Assembly (NCBI GenBank): GCA_934675465.1
Contig: CAKUQM010000007.1
Location: forward strand, 1 to 61,572
Source of the DNA: an uncultured Erysipelotrichaceae bacterium
Lineage (GTDB): Bacteria; Bacillota_I; Bacilli_A; Erysipelotrichales; Erysipelotrichaceae
Length of the DNA: 61,572 bases
Direction of reading: 5' to 3'
The notes beneath the pieces are model-generated. The model was not told the DNA's origin. It was given only the letters and a program-made list of their open reading frames with translations, and ran no database searches. A program made the translations under genes and the position numbers. Shown one piece after another: positions 34,144 through 40,797 of this stretch. Positions within the stretch are counted from its first letter, which is position 1. Each line of letters begins with the position of its first letter.

Positions 34144-34151
34144 CATATAAT
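34122..34151 (+). promoter_or_regulatory. ffh promoter giving a leaderless mRNA
   Basis: TTGATA (34122-34127), 18 bases, TATAAT (34146-34151). The -10 ends 6 bases before the ffh ATG at 34158, so the first transcribed base should be at or next to the A of the start codon. There is no Shine-Dalgarno. Confidence 0.7.
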
Positions 34152-34157
34152 AGGCAT

Positions 34158-35471
34158 ATGGCTTTTGATTCATTACAAGATCGTTTAACAAAATCGCTTA
34201 AGAATATTGCCGGTAAGGGCAAGCTTTCTGAGCGTAATATGGAAGATACTTTAAAGGAGATAAGAGTTGCTCTTTTGGAGTCTGATGTTAATTATAGTGT
34301 TGTCCAAAACTTTTTGAATTCAATCCGAAAGGAAGTAGAGGGACAGGATGTTTTAAATGCGATTGATCCTGGACAATTATTAATTAAGATCGTTCATGAT
34401 GAAATCATCAAATTATTAGGTGATGATGATAACTCAATTCATTATACAAATAATGGTTTAACTACTATTATGGTAGTTGGTTTACAGGGTACAGGTAAGA
34501 CTACACAGACTGCTAAGATTGCTTATCAAATGAAGAAAGAAGGCAAGAAGGTCTTAATGGTTGCTTGTGACGTAATTAGACCCGCTGCCATTGATCAATT
34601 AAAGTCTTTAGGAGCTTCAATTGATGTTGAAGTATATTCTAAGGGTATTTTTGTGAATGCTTTAAATACTGCTATCGAGGGTTTAAAGTATGCTAAGGAA
34701 AATAACTTCGATGTAGCTTTATTTGATACTGCTGGTCGTCTTCAAATCGATGAGACTTTGATGAAGGAACTTGAGGATATTAAGGCCGCTGTTAATCCGA
34801 ATGAAATCTTGTTGACTGTTGATGCTCTTACTGGTCAAGATATCTGTAATGTAGCTAAGACTTTCAATGAAAGATTAGCTGTTACCGGTTTAGTAGTTAC
34901 TAAGTTTGATGGTGATGCTAAGGGCGGTTCTGTCTTATCTGTTAAGGCTTTAACTGGTGTTCCTATTAAGTATACTGGTGTTGGTGAAAAGATTTCCGAC
35001 TTGGATTCTTTCCATCCAGATCGTTTAGCTGATCGTATCTTGGGTATGGGTGATGTTGTTTCTCTTGTTGAAAAGGCTCAAGAAGAGTTTGATATGAAAC
35101 AAACTGAGGAAATGACTAAGCGTATGTTGTCAGGTAAGATGACGATGGATGATATGTTGGCTACTATTGATCAAACTAAGAAGTTAGGTCCTTTATCATC
35201 TCTTATGGGCATGATTCCTGGTATGGGTGATTTCAAGGGTAAGGTTGATGATACTGAAGTAGATAAGAATTTTAAGATTACTAAGGCTGTTATTCAATCT
35301 ATGACTAAGGAAGAAAGAAAAGACCCTAGTTTTATGAGAGGTTCTCATAAGCGTAGAGTTGCCAATGGTAGTGGTACTAGTGTTGATGATGTTAATAGGG
35401 TAATTAATCAATTTGAGAGATCTAAGAAGATGATGAAGTCTTTAAGTGGTCTAGCAAGAGGAATGTTTTAA
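34158..35471 (+). CDS. ffh: Signal recognition particle protein Ffh
   Basis: GTPase and RNA-binding subunit of the signal recognition particle that targets membrane proteins co-translationally. The 437 residues comprise an N domain, a G domain (GLQGTGKTTQTAK near 108, ACDVIRPAA near 137, DTAGRLQID near 190, TKFDGDAKGG near 250) and a methionine-rich M domain (MLSGKMTMDDML, PLSSLMGMIPGMGDF) that binds 4.5S RNA and signal sequences. The usual upstream regulator gene ylxM is absent. The gene has its own promoter positioned for a leaderless message. Confidence 0.97.
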   Translation: MAFDSLQDRLTKSLKNIAGKGKLSERNMEDTLKEIRVALLESDVNYSVVQNFLNSIRKEVEGQDVLNAIDPGQLLIKIVHDEIIKLLGDDDNSIHYTNNGLTTIMVVGLQGTGKTTQTAKIAYQMKKEGKKVLMVACDVIRPAAIDQLKSLGASIDVEVYSKGIFVNALNTAIEGLKYAKENNFDVALFDTAGRLQIDETLMKELEDIKAAVNPNEILLTVDALTGQDICNVAKTFNERLAVTGLVVTKFDGDAKGGSVLSVKALTGVPIKYTGVGEKISDLDSFHPDRLADRILGMGDVVSLVEKAQEEFDMKQTEEMTKRMLSGKMTMDDMLATIDQTKKLGPLSSLMGMIPGMGDFKGKVDDTEVDKNFKITKAVIQSMTKEERKDPSFMRGSHKRRVANGSGTSVDDVNRVINQFERSKKMMKSLSGLARGMF

Positions 35472-35525
35472 TTAATGAAATATTCTCTATTTATCTAGAG
35501 AACTTCGTTTAAATGATTATAGAGG

Positions 35526-35576
35526 TGATATCGATTATGAAAATGTATTGTTTTCTTATTGATATCATTTTTATTT
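35526..35576 (+). terminator. Long imperfect terminator hairpin after ffh
   Basis: TGATATC (35526-35532) pairs with GATATCA (35561-35567), and the stem continues inward through GAAAA/TTTTC with one bulge. A T-rich run follows. The rest of the ffh-lipoprotein gap (35472-35675) is AT-rich with nothing else recognised. Confidence 0.6.
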
Positions 35577-35675
35577 TAGACGGTTGTTATATGTTAATAT
35601 AAAGACAATAAGAAAGCGAACTAACTTAAGTATGCTTAGATTAATAAAAATGGCGATGATAGAAAGGAGCTTAAG

Positions 35676-36035
35676 ATGAAAAGAATAATGATTTTATTCC
35701 TAACAGTGATATTAGTTTCTGGTTGTTCTATGAATAATAAAGAAGTAGATGGCGTGGAAAATGCTGTGGCTCCTAATGTCATGATTAATAATCGTTTGTA
35801 TCATACTACAGGGGAATTATATGATGGTCGTCCTTTTTACAAGGCTAATGAAAACGACCGCAATCAACAATATGAAGTTGATGGTGTAATTACTTCAACA
35901 GTTGAAGGATACATGCTTCCTGAAAAGAATAATCAATCTAATTTTGGCGTCGACTGTGAATATCATTTTATTGATGATGAAAATATACTTGTTAAGACTG
36001 ATGACTTGTGGATTAGATTTGAGTATAGTGATTAA
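35676..36035 (+). CDS. Small putative lipoprotein
   Basis: Lipoprotein of 119 residues with a clear signal peptide and lipobox VSGC (cysteine at residue 17). The remainder (NNRLYHTTGELYDGRPFY..., EGYMLPEKNNQSNFGVDCEYHF...) is hydrophilic and rich in tyrosine and aspartate. No domain was recognised. AAAGGAG precedes the start. It stands alone between two terminators. Confidence 0.78.
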   Translation: MKRIMILFLTVILVSGCSMNNKEVDGVENAVAPNVMINNRLYHTTGELYDGRPFYKANENDRNQQYEVDGVITSTVEGYMLPEKNNQSNFGVDCEYHFIDDENILVKTDDLWIRFEYSD

Positions 36036-36040
36036 CTTTG

Positions 36041-36075
36041 AAGGTGTTAAGTAAAAATACTTGACACCTTGTTTT
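36041..36075 (+). terminator. Intrinsic terminator after the small lipoprotein gene
   Basis: AAGGTGTTAAGTA (from 36041) pairs with TACTTGACACCTT (to 36070) around an A-rich loop, followed by a T-rich stretch. Confidence 0.8.
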
Positions 36076-36116
36076 ATTTATGTAATTATAGTTAAGGAAA
36101 AAGGAGGATAGTGTAA

Positions 36117-36389
36117 ATGGTTAAAATCAGATTAAAGAGAATGGGTGCTAAGAAGTCTCCTTTCTATAGAATCGTTGTTATGGATTCAAGAGATAGAAGA
36201 GATGGCAGAGAAATCGAAGTTATCGGTAACTATGATCCAAGAAAAAATCCTGCAGTAGTTAATCTTAATGAAGAAAAGACTCTTGCTTGGTTAAATAATG
36301 GTGCTCTTCCAACAGATACTGTTCGTAATATCTTATCTAATGAAGGCATTATGAAGAAGTATGCTGATAGCAAGAAGGCTGGCAAATAA
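36117..36389 (+). CDS. rpsP: 30S ribosomal protein S16
   Basis: Small-subunit ribosomal protein, 90 residues. The N-terminus MVKIRLKRMGAKKSPFYRIV and the segment RDGREIEVIGNYDPRKNP are diagnostic. AAGGAGGA provides a strong ribosome-binding site. It heads the conserved rpsP-khpA-rimM-trmD group and overlaps khpA by 1 base. Confidence 0.98.
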   Translation: MVKIRLKRMGAKKSPFYRIVVMDSRDRRDGREIEVIGNYDPRKNPAVVNLNEEKTLAWLNNGALPTDTVRNILSNEGIMKKYADSKKAGK

Positions 36390-36637
36390 TGATTGATCTT
36401 GAAAAAGTATTATTAAATATTGTGAAGCCTATTTGCGGTAATAGTGATGAGGTTATGGTTAAACAAATGGAATCATTAAATGATAATGAAATTCTATTAT
36501 ATGTTTATGCGCCTAGTAACGATATCGCAAGATTAATCGGTAAACAAGGAATGATGGCTAATTCAATTCGTCAGATGTTACAAGTAGCTTCTAGAATTGA
36601 AAATAAGCGCATTTCTATTAAATTCGAAGCACTTTAA
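36389..36637 (+). CDS. khpA: KH-domain RNA-binding protein KhpA
   Basis: Small RNA-binding protein of 82 residues (YlqC/KhpA family). It has a single type II KH domain with the GxxG loop in RLIGKQGMMANSIRQML near residue 50. In Firmicutes it pairs with KhpB and affects cell elongation and division. The start overlaps the rpsP stop (TAATG). Its stop codon lies at the base of a terminator hairpin. Confidence 0.95.
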   Translation: MIDLEKVLLNIVKPICGNSDEVMVKQMESLNDNEILLYVYAPSNDIARLIGKQGMMANSIRQMLQVASRIENKRISIKFEAL

Positions 36638-36660
36638 GGATGAATTATTCATCCTTTTTT
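36636..36660 (+). terminator. Intrinsic terminator between khpA and rimM
   Basis: AAGGATGAA (36636-36644), loop TTA, TTCATCCTT (36648-36656), then a T run. The khpA stop codon overlaps the left arm. Confidence 0.8.
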
Positions 36661-36662
36661 AA

Positions 36663-36668
36663 TACAAT
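36663..36668 (+). promoter_or_regulatory. -10 element of rimM, leaderless position
   Basis: TACAAT (36663-36668) ends 7 bases before the rimM ATG at 36676. There is no Shine-Dalgarno. The -35 region falls in the terminator hairpin and is poor. Confidence 0.45.
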
Positions 36669-36675
36669 TTTATAT

Positions 36676-37176
36676 ATGGAATATGTAGTTATAGGAAAAA
36701 TAGTTAATACCTTTGGAATTAAGGGAGAGCTTAAGGTAGAATCACATACTGACTTTTTAAGTGAGCGTTTTAAGAAAGATTCTACTATTTATATTGGTGA
36801 AAATCATGAGGCACTTAAAGTAGCTTCATATCGTATGCATAAGGGCTTTGTTATGCTGTCTCTTGTTGGACTAGATAATATTAATCTAGTTTTAAAGTAT
36901 AAGGACATGTATATTTATAAGTCTTTTGATGATATTAAGCCTTTAGGTGATGGCGAATATTATTTTAAGGATTTAATTAATTTAGATGTTTATTTAGATG
37001 ATAAGCAAGTAGGTAAATGTATAAATGTGGAAGAGGGTAAGGCTTATAATTTCTTGAGAATTAAGAAAGAAGATGGTAAGAAATGCTTGGTTCCTAATCT
37101 TCCTATTTTTATAAAGAATGTTGATTTAGCTAATTCAAGAATCAATCTAACAGATAAAGCGAGTGGCTTATTATGA
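36676..37176 (+). CDS. rimM: 16S rRNA processing protein RimM
   Basis: 30S assembly factor acting on the head of the small subunit together with S19. The 166-residue product has the RimM beta-barrel start (YVVIGKIVNTFGIKGELKV) and a C-terminal PRC-barrel (YYFKDLINLDVYLDDKQVG). The ATG at 36676 is where family homology begins; an in-frame ATG at 36640 lies inside the terminator. It overlaps trmD by 4 bases. Confidence 0.95.
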   Translation: MEYVVIGKIVNTFGIKGELKVESHTDFLSERFKKDSTIYIGENHEALKVASYRMHKGFVMLSLVGLDNINLVLKYKDMYIYKSFDDIKPLGDGEYYFKDLINLDVYLDDKQVGKCINVEEGKAYNFLRIKKEDGKKCLVPNLPIFIKNVDLANSRINLTDKASGLL

Positions 37177-37898
37177 GAATAACAGTTTTAACTTTGTTTA
37201 AGGAACAGTTTGATTCTTTTTTGAATACTTCAATTATTTCTAGAATTCTTGAAAAAGAATTATGTGAAGTTAAGGTTGTAGACATAAGAGATTATTCTAA
37301 GGATAAGCATAGACATGTAGATGATACACCTTATGGTGGTGGTGCTGGCATGCTTATGAGGGCTGATGTCTTGGCTGATGCGATTAGGGCTAATAGAAAT
37401 GATGATACTTATGTTCTTTTGACTTCCCCTAAGGCTAAGCCTTACGAAGAAAAGGACGCATATAGATTACTTGAAAAAGAGGATTTGATGATTGTTTGTG
37501 GCCATTATGAAGGGGTTGATGATCGAATTAGTGACTTTATAGATGAGAATGTTTCTATTGGCGATTATGTTTTAACTGGTGGTGAGTTACCTGCGATGGT
37601 AGTTATGGATTCTATCATGCGTTTGATTAATGAGGGTATTAGTAGTGAGAGTCTTAAGGAAGAGTCTTATACTGATGGTTTGTTAGAATATCCTCAATAT
37701 ACAAGGCCTTTTAATTTTGAAGGTAAGGAGGTTCCTTTTGTGCTTACTAATGGTAATCATAAGGAGATTAAGAAGTTTAATTTAAAGGGCTCTTTAAGAG
37801 AAACTTATTTATATCGTAGAGACTTATTAGAAAAAAGAGACTTGTCTAAAGAAGAAAAAGAATTATTGCAAGAGGTTATCGATGAGCTTGAACATTAA
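37173..37898 (+). CDS. trmD: tRNA (guanine-37-N1)-methyltransferase TrmD
   Basis: SAM-dependent methyltransferase making m1G37, needed for frame maintenance. The 241-residue product contains the trefoil-knot signature. It has VDDTPYGGGAGMLMRADVL near residue 50, LTSPKAKPYEEKDAYRL, CGHYEGVDDRISDFIDE near 108 and SIGDYVLTGGELPAM near 127. It overlaps rimM by 4 bases and the next gene by 17. In Bacillus rplS follows directly; here rplS is 3 kb away. Confidence 0.97.
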   Translation: MRITVLTLFKEQFDSFLNTSIISRILEKELCEVKVVDIRDYSKDKHRHVDDTPYGGGAGMLMRADVLADAIRANRNDDTYVLLTSPKAKPYEEKDAYRLLEKEDLMIVCGHYEGVDDRISDFIDENVSIGDYVLTGGELPAMVVMDSIMRLINEGISSESLKEESYTDGLLEYPQYTRPFNFEGKEVPFVLTNGNHKEIKKFNLKGSLRETYLYRRDLLEKRDLSKEEKELLQEVIDELEH

Positions 37899-38673
37899 GG
37901 TTATTCTTTTTGATGTAGATAAGACTTTAGTTGATAGAGAATGTCTTATGTCAAATGAATTAAAAGATACTTTATTTAATTTAAAGAATAAGGGATATCT
38001 ATTAGGTATTAATTCGGGTAGACCAGTTTTTTCTTCTTTAAGAGTGCTTAAAAAGAATGGGGTTACTGATTTATTTGATATCTTTTATGGTTGTAATGGC
38101 TTGGAGTTCTATGATACTAAGTCAAAACTAAGTACTTATTTAGATGAAATTGGTGTTGATACTATTCATGAATTAGATAAATTATTTCATGAGGATTATC
38201 TAGAATTATCATTTTATAAGGATAATAAAATTTTATGTTTAAATCATAAGATTAGTGATGAAAATAAGATTAAAGAGTGGGCAAGCCTTCGTTTTGTAGA
38301 GCCTAAGTATGTTGATTTTTCTAAGATTGATTATTCAATTCCAAAGCTTGTTATCTTGTTTAAGAAAGAATATCATAATCAAATAGTTGTTAAAGTTAAT
38401 AATATCAAGAATGATAAAGTAGATATCTTCTTTTCAGGTGATGAATGTTTGGAAATAGTGCCTAGGGGCATAAATAAGGGTACTGCTGTGCTTGATTTAA
38501 GTAAGAAGCTAGCTATTAATCCTAAAAATATTATGACCTGTGGTGACGCTGAAAACGATCTTCCTGCCTTGTTGTTGGGTGAAGGAGTATTTGTCGGAAA
38601 TAAAAGAGAGGATATAAAGTATTCTTGTGAATTTAAAGAATTAGCACAATTCTTAAATAATACATTAATGTAA
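37882..38673 (+). CDS. HAD-superfamily phosphatase, Cof type
   Basis: Haloacid-dehalogenase-type hydrolase of 263 residues, subfamily IIB (Cof-like). Motif I is VILFDVDKTLVD near residue 7, motif II is in LGINSGRP near 41, and motif IV is MTCGDAENDLPALLLG near 215. Such enzymes dephosphorylate sugar phosphates or cofactor precursors. The substrate is unknown. It overlaps trmD by 17 bases, so it is co-expressed with the ribosome-maturation genes. A Shine-Dalgarno for the next gene follows its stop. Confidence 0.88.
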   Translation: MSLNIKVILFDVDKTLVDRECLMSNELKDTLFNLKNKGYLLGINSGRPVFSSLRVLKKNGVTDLFDIFYGCNGLEFYDTKSKLSTYLDEIGVDTIHELDKLFHEDYLELSFYKDNKILCLNHKISDENKIKEWASLRFVEPKYVDFSKIDYSIPKLVILFKKEYHNQIVVKVNNIKNDKVDIFFSGDECLEIVPRGINKGTAVLDLSKKLAINPKNIMTCGDAENDLPALLLGEGVFVGNKREDIKYSCEFKELAQFLNNTLM

Positions 38674-38686
38674 CAGAGGAGAAATT

Positions 38687-39850
38687 ATGCAAAATTTTAA
38701 TTATTGTACACCTACAAGATTAATCTTTGGAGAGGGTGTCATCAAGGACTTACCAAAAGTAATGAGTCATTATGGAAAGAAAATTCTTCTTACTTATGGT
38801 GGCGGTAGTATCAAGAAGATTGGACTATATGATAAGGTTTTAGAGCTTCTTAAAGGTTATGAAATCTATGAGTTACCAAACATTATGCCTAATCCAAAGT
38901 ACAATCCAAGTGTATTGGATGGTGTAAAAATGTGTAAAGAACATAATATCGATGTTATCTTGTCTGTTGGTGGTGGCAGTGTTCTTGATTGTTCAAAGGC
39001 TATTGCCGGTGGTGCTAAGTATGATGGTGAGCCATGGGATTTAATTACTTATAAGGCTGAAACTAAGGATGCTTTACCGATTGTAGACATTATCACGCTT
39101 GCTGCAACAGGAAGCGAATATGATGCAGGTGGTGTTATTTCTAGAACTGAAACTAATGATAAGACATGTTATAGTGACCCACACTTGTATCCTGAAGTAT
39201 CTTTCTTAGATCCTACTTATACTTTTACTGTTTCTAAAAAACAAACAAGTGCTGGTATTGCGGATGCGATGAACCATATTTTTGAACAATATTTCTGTGA
39301 AGATTCAACTATTCTTAATGATGGTTTCATGGAAGCAGGGCTAAAAAGTTTGATGATCAATGGTAGAAAGTGTCTTGATAATCCTGAAGATTATAATGCT
39401 AGAGCTGAGATGATGCTTGTTTGTACATATGGTTGTAATGATATTTATAGTCTTGGTAATAGCCAATCAGGATGGCCATGTCATGGTATGGAACATGCCC
39501 TAAGTGCTTATTATGATATTACGCACGGCGAAGGATTGGCTATTATTACACCACGTTGGATGAAACATATTTTAAGTGATAAGACAGTTGATCGTTTTGT
39601 GAAATATGGAGTTAATGTCTTTGGCATTGATAGTAACTTAGATAAGATGGAAATCGCTAATAAGGCGATAGAAGAAACTTATAAGTTCTATGAATCAATT
39701 AATATTCCTATGCATCTAAAAGATGTAGGCATTGATGAATCTAGAATTGAGACAATGGCTAAACATGTTGCGGATAATGAAGGATTAGAGAATGCTTGGG
39801 CTCCTTTATTACAAGAGGATATTGCGGCTATCTTTAGAGCTTCACTATAA
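38687..39850 (+). CDS. Iron-containing alcohol dehydrogenase (YqhD/BdhA-like)
   Basis: Group III metal-dependent alcohol dehydrogenase, 387 residues. The dinucleotide site shows TYGGGSIKKIG near 37 and the SVGGGSVLDCSKA loop near 93. Metal ligands are an aspartate and histidine in GIADAMNHIFEQYF near 195 and two histidines in CHGMEHALSAYYDITHGEGLA near 265-281. These match the YqhD/butanol dehydrogenase subgroup. It reduces aldehydes to alcohols to regenerate NAD(P)+ in fermentation. Its stop codon overlaps the probable -10 of the first antitoxin RNA of the array downstream. Confidence 0.94.
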   Translation: MQNFNYCTPTRLIFGEGVIKDLPKVMSHYGKKILLTYGGGSIKKIGLYDKVLELLKGYEIYELPNIMPNPKYNPSVLDGVKMCKEHNIDVILSVGGGSVLDCSKAIAGGAKYDGEPWDLITYKAETKDALPIVDIITLAATGSEYDAGGVISRTETNDKTCYSDPHLYPEVSFLDPTYTFTVSKKQTSAGIADAMNHIFEQYFCEDSTILNDGFMEAGLKSLMINGRKCLDNPEDYNARAEMMLVCTYGCNDIYSLGNSQSGWPCHGMEHALSAYYDITHGEGLAIITPRWMKHILSDKTVDRFVKYGVNVFGIDSNLDKMEIANKAIEETYKFYESINIPMHLKDVGIDESRIETMAKHVADNEGLENAWAPLLQEDIAAIFRASL

Positions 39851-39866
39851 TAATTTAAGTGATAAA

Positions 39867-39887
39867 GTTCCGGTGTTGTTACTGCAA
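39867..39887 (+). repeat. Direct repeat, antitoxin-side copy, locus A
   Basis: GTTCC at 39867-39871 and GTTGTTACTGCAA at 39875-39887. They recur at 40043-40068 as GTTCC and GTTGTTGCCACAA. The repeat provides pairing between convergent transcripts. Confidence 0.7.
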
Positions 39888-39890
39888 GTG

Positions 39891-39919
39891 AAAACCTGAC
39901 ATTGGTGGTGTCGGGTTTT
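39891..39919. terminator. Bidirectional terminator, locus A
   Basis: AAAACCTGACA (39891-39901) and TGTCGGGTTTT (39909-39919) around a 7-base loop, shared by the convergent antitoxin RNA and toxin mRNA. Confidence 0.8.
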
Positions 39920-39944
39920 CTTGTACTTATTTTTGGCTTTGTTG

Positions 39945-40034
39945 TTACTTAAATAGTAACGTTATCAATAGCTTAAGTGCTAAGGCGATAAGATCTACAA
40001 GTGCCATAGCTAAAGCTATTTGGAAGTCTTTCAT
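39945..40034 (-). CDS. Candidate type I toxin peptide A, 29 residues
   Basis: Hydrophobic peptide of 29 residues: Met-Lys-Asp-Phe, then QIALAMALVDLIALALKLL, then ITLLFK. It forms one membrane-length helix with a central aspartate (residue 14), a lysine at 21 and a C-terminal lysine. Copies B and C share the core pattern IALAMAxVDxIAxAxKLL and the end TLLFK, with only conservative substitutions, which shows real coding pressure. The toxin mRNA would start near 40118, from TATATT on the minus strand (40130-40125), leaving a leader of about 84 bases. A weak GGAAC ribosome site lies within the pairing repeat. It lacks the proline and basic tail of Fst-family toxins. Confidence 0.78.
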   Translation of the reverse strand: MKDFQIALAMALVDLIALALKLLITLLFK

Positions 40035-40042
40035 ATAAAAAA

Positions 40043-40068
40043 GTTCCAATTTTGTTGTTGCCACAAAG
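40043..40068 (+). repeat. Direct repeat, toxin-leader copy, locus A
   Basis: GTTCC (40043-40047) and GTTGTTGCCACAAAG (40054-40068), starting 8 bases upstream of the toxin start codon on the minus strand. They cover the toxin ribosome-binding region. Confidence 0.7.
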
Positions 40069-40200
40069 AAGCCTCTTCGTAAAAATATTTTCCTTAAAAA
40101 AACACAATGTATATTCATGTTTCTAATATATAATTGCCGTTAAACTTAAAATTTCTACATTTTATAAAAAATTAAAGTGATATACTGAAAGCGATGAAAT

Positions 40201-40220
40201 GGTTCAATTAAAACCACAAG
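40201..40220 (+). repeat. Direct repeat, antitoxin-side copy, locus B
   Basis: GGTTCAATTAAAACCACAAG, repeated at 40373-40393 with one substitution over the first 19 bases. Confidence 0.75.
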
Positions 40221-40250
40221 AAAACCCGACAAGTGCGAATGTCGGGTTTT
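40221..40250. terminator. Bidirectional terminator, locus B
   Basis: AAAACCCGACA (40221-40231) and TGTCGGGTTTT (40240-40250), an 11-bp perfect stem with an 8-base loop. On the toxin strand the loop contains UUCG, fitting the U-turn pattern YUNR used by antisense loops. Confidence 0.85.
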
Positions 40251-40277
40251 CAATTGCTTCTTTGTGGTTAATTTACA

Positions 40278-40367
40278 TTACTTAAATAGTAATGTAAACA
40301 ATAGTTTTATAGCTATGGCAATTAAATCAACCACCGCCATAGCTAAAGCTATTTTGAATTGTCTCAT
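40278..40367 (-). CDS. Candidate type I toxin peptide B, 29 residues
   Basis: Paralogue of peptides A and C. It begins Met-Arg-Gln-Phe, continues KIALAMAVVDLIAIAIKLL and ends FTLLFK. Differences from A and C are conservative (L/I/V, K/R, D/Q). The start codon lies 5 bases downstream, on the minus strand, of the pairing repeat 40373-40393. The promoter resembles those of A and C: TATATT on the minus strand from + 40458-40453, preceded by the conserved block around CAATAATATA. The transcript would run from about 40446 to the hairpin at 40221. A leader reading frame with its own strong ribosome site overlaps it. Confidence 0.78.
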   Translation of the reverse strand: MRQFKIALAMAVVDLIAIAIKLLFTLLFK

Positions 40368-40413
40368 GATGAGGTTCAATCAAAACCACAAAGAAGCGTA
40401 GAAGTATCTCCAT
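40327..40413 (-). CDS. Leader reading frame overlapping toxin B
   Basis: Open frame of 28 codons beginning MEILLRFFV, in a different frame from the toxin and overlapping its start. On the minus strand AGGAAGGA lies 6 bases before its ATG, a far better ribosome site than the toxin has. The same frame occurs in locus C but not A. It may act like mok in hok/sok, where translating the leader frame opens the toxin start and is the step blocked by the antisense RNA. Function is inferred. Confidence 0.45.
   Translation of the reverse strand: MEILLRFFVVLIEPHHETIQNSFSYGGG
40373..40393 (+). repeat. Direct repeat, toxin-leader copy, locus B
   Basis: GGTTCAATCAAAACCACAAAG, matching the antitoxin-side copy at 40201-40220. 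Confidence 0.75.
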
Positions 40414-40573
40414 AAAAGATCCTTCCTAAGAAACATATTTGATTATATTTCTAATATATTATTGAGATGAAACTTAAAAATTCCTACATTAAAATATACT
40501 TTGATTATCATATCCAAAGAACATCACTTTAGAATGTTGCTTTAACATCTTTAATGATAAAATATAGGTGAAA

Positions 40574-40595
40574 GTTCCGGTGTTGTTACCGCAAA
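40574..40595 (+). repeat. Direct repeat, antitoxin-side copy, locus C
   Basis: GTTCC and GTTGTTACCGCAAA, recurring at 40751-40777 as GTTCC and GTTGTTGCCACAAA. Confidence 0.7.
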
Positions 40596-40597
40596 TG

Positions 40598-40626
40598 AAA
40601 ACCCGACAGTACGAATGTCGGGTTTT
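40598..40626. terminator. Bidirectional terminator, locus C
   Basis: AAAACCCGACA (40598-40608), loop GTACGAA, TGTCGGGTTTT (40616-40626). Confidence 0.85.
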
Positions 40627-40652
40627 CTTGTGCTTCTTTGTGGGCTTTTCTG

Positions 40653-40742
40653 TTACTTAAACAGTAACGTGATCAACAACTTAAGAGCTAGGGCTATCAT
40701 ATCCACAATCGCCATAGCTAAAGCTATTTTGAAGTCTTTCAT
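40653..40742 (-). CDS. Candidate type I toxin peptide C, 29 residues
   Basis: Third paralogue: begins Met-Lys-Asp-Phe, continues KIALAMAIVDMIALALKLL and ends ITLLFK, closest to A. The toxin promoter on the minus strand is TATAGT (+ 40845-40840), giving a message from about 40833 to the hairpin near 40598, roughly 235 bases. This is close in size to RNA I of par. The 5' end can fold through GAAACA/TGTTTC (40814-40838), like the stabilising 5' helix of par RNA I. GGAAC, the only ribosome-site candidate, is complementary to GTTCC in the antitoxin RNA. Confidence 0.78.
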   Translation of the reverse strand: MKDFKIALAMAIVDMIALALKLLITLLFK

Positions 40743-40797
40743 TTATAGAAGTTCCATTTTTTGTTGTTGCCACAAAGAAGCGTAGAAGTATCTCCAT
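40681..40797 (-). CDS. Leader reading frame overlapping toxin C
   Basis: Open frame of 38 codons beginning MEILLRFFVATTKNG, in a different frame from the toxin and running across its start. AGGAAGGA (minus strand, + 40811-40804) sits 6 bases before the ATG. The first nine codons are identical in locus B, whereas in locus A the equivalent start is ACG and the ribosome site is degraded. Possible mok-like coupling frame. Confidence 0.45.
   Translation of the reverse strand: MEILLRFFVATTKNGTSINERLQNSFSYGDCGYDSPSS
40751..40777 (+). repeat. Direct repeat, toxin-leader copy, locus C
   Basis: GTTCC (40751-40755) and GTTGTTGCCACAAAG (40763-40777), 8 bases upstream of the toxin C start on the minus strand. 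Confidence 0.7.

Larger units (their letters stand above)
39858..39922 (+). ncRNA. Candidate type I antitoxin RNA, locus A
   Basis: Predicted RNA of about 65 bases. TATAAT (39846-39851) is the likely -10, overlapping the stop codon of the dehydrogenase. The RNA would carry GTTCC (39867-39871) and GTTGTTACTGCAA (39875-39887). These recur in direct orientation across the toxin leader (40043-40068), so they are complementary to the toxin mRNA. It ends in the hairpin at 39891-39919. The layout copies RNA II of the par/Fst type. Expression is inferred from sequence only. Confidence 0.72.
40193..40254 (+). ncRNA. Candidate type I antitoxin RNA, locus B
   Basis: Predicted RNA of about 60 bases from the extended -10 TGATATACT (40178-40186), ending at the hairpin 40221-40250. 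It carries GGTTCAATTAAAACCACAAG (40201-40220). This is nearly identical to the toxin-leader repeat of the same locus (40373-40393) but unrelated to the first half of the repeats in loci A and C. Pairing would therefore be specific to toxin B. Confidence 0.72.
40570..40629 (+). ncRNA. Candidate type I antitoxin RNA, locus C
   Basis: Predicted RNA of about 60 bases from the extended -10 TGATAAAAT (40555-40563) to the hairpin 40598-40626. It carries GTTCC (40574-40578) and GTTGTTACCGCAAA (40582-40595). Both recur in the toxin C leader (40751-40777). The arrangement is the same as in locus A. Expression is not demonstrated. Confidence 0.72.

Noticed and set aside
35472..35675. A fourth copy of the toxin-antitoxin module in another AT-rich gap.
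   Set aside because: No hydrophobic 29-codon frame and no matching hairpin or repeats; only the ffh terminator is present.
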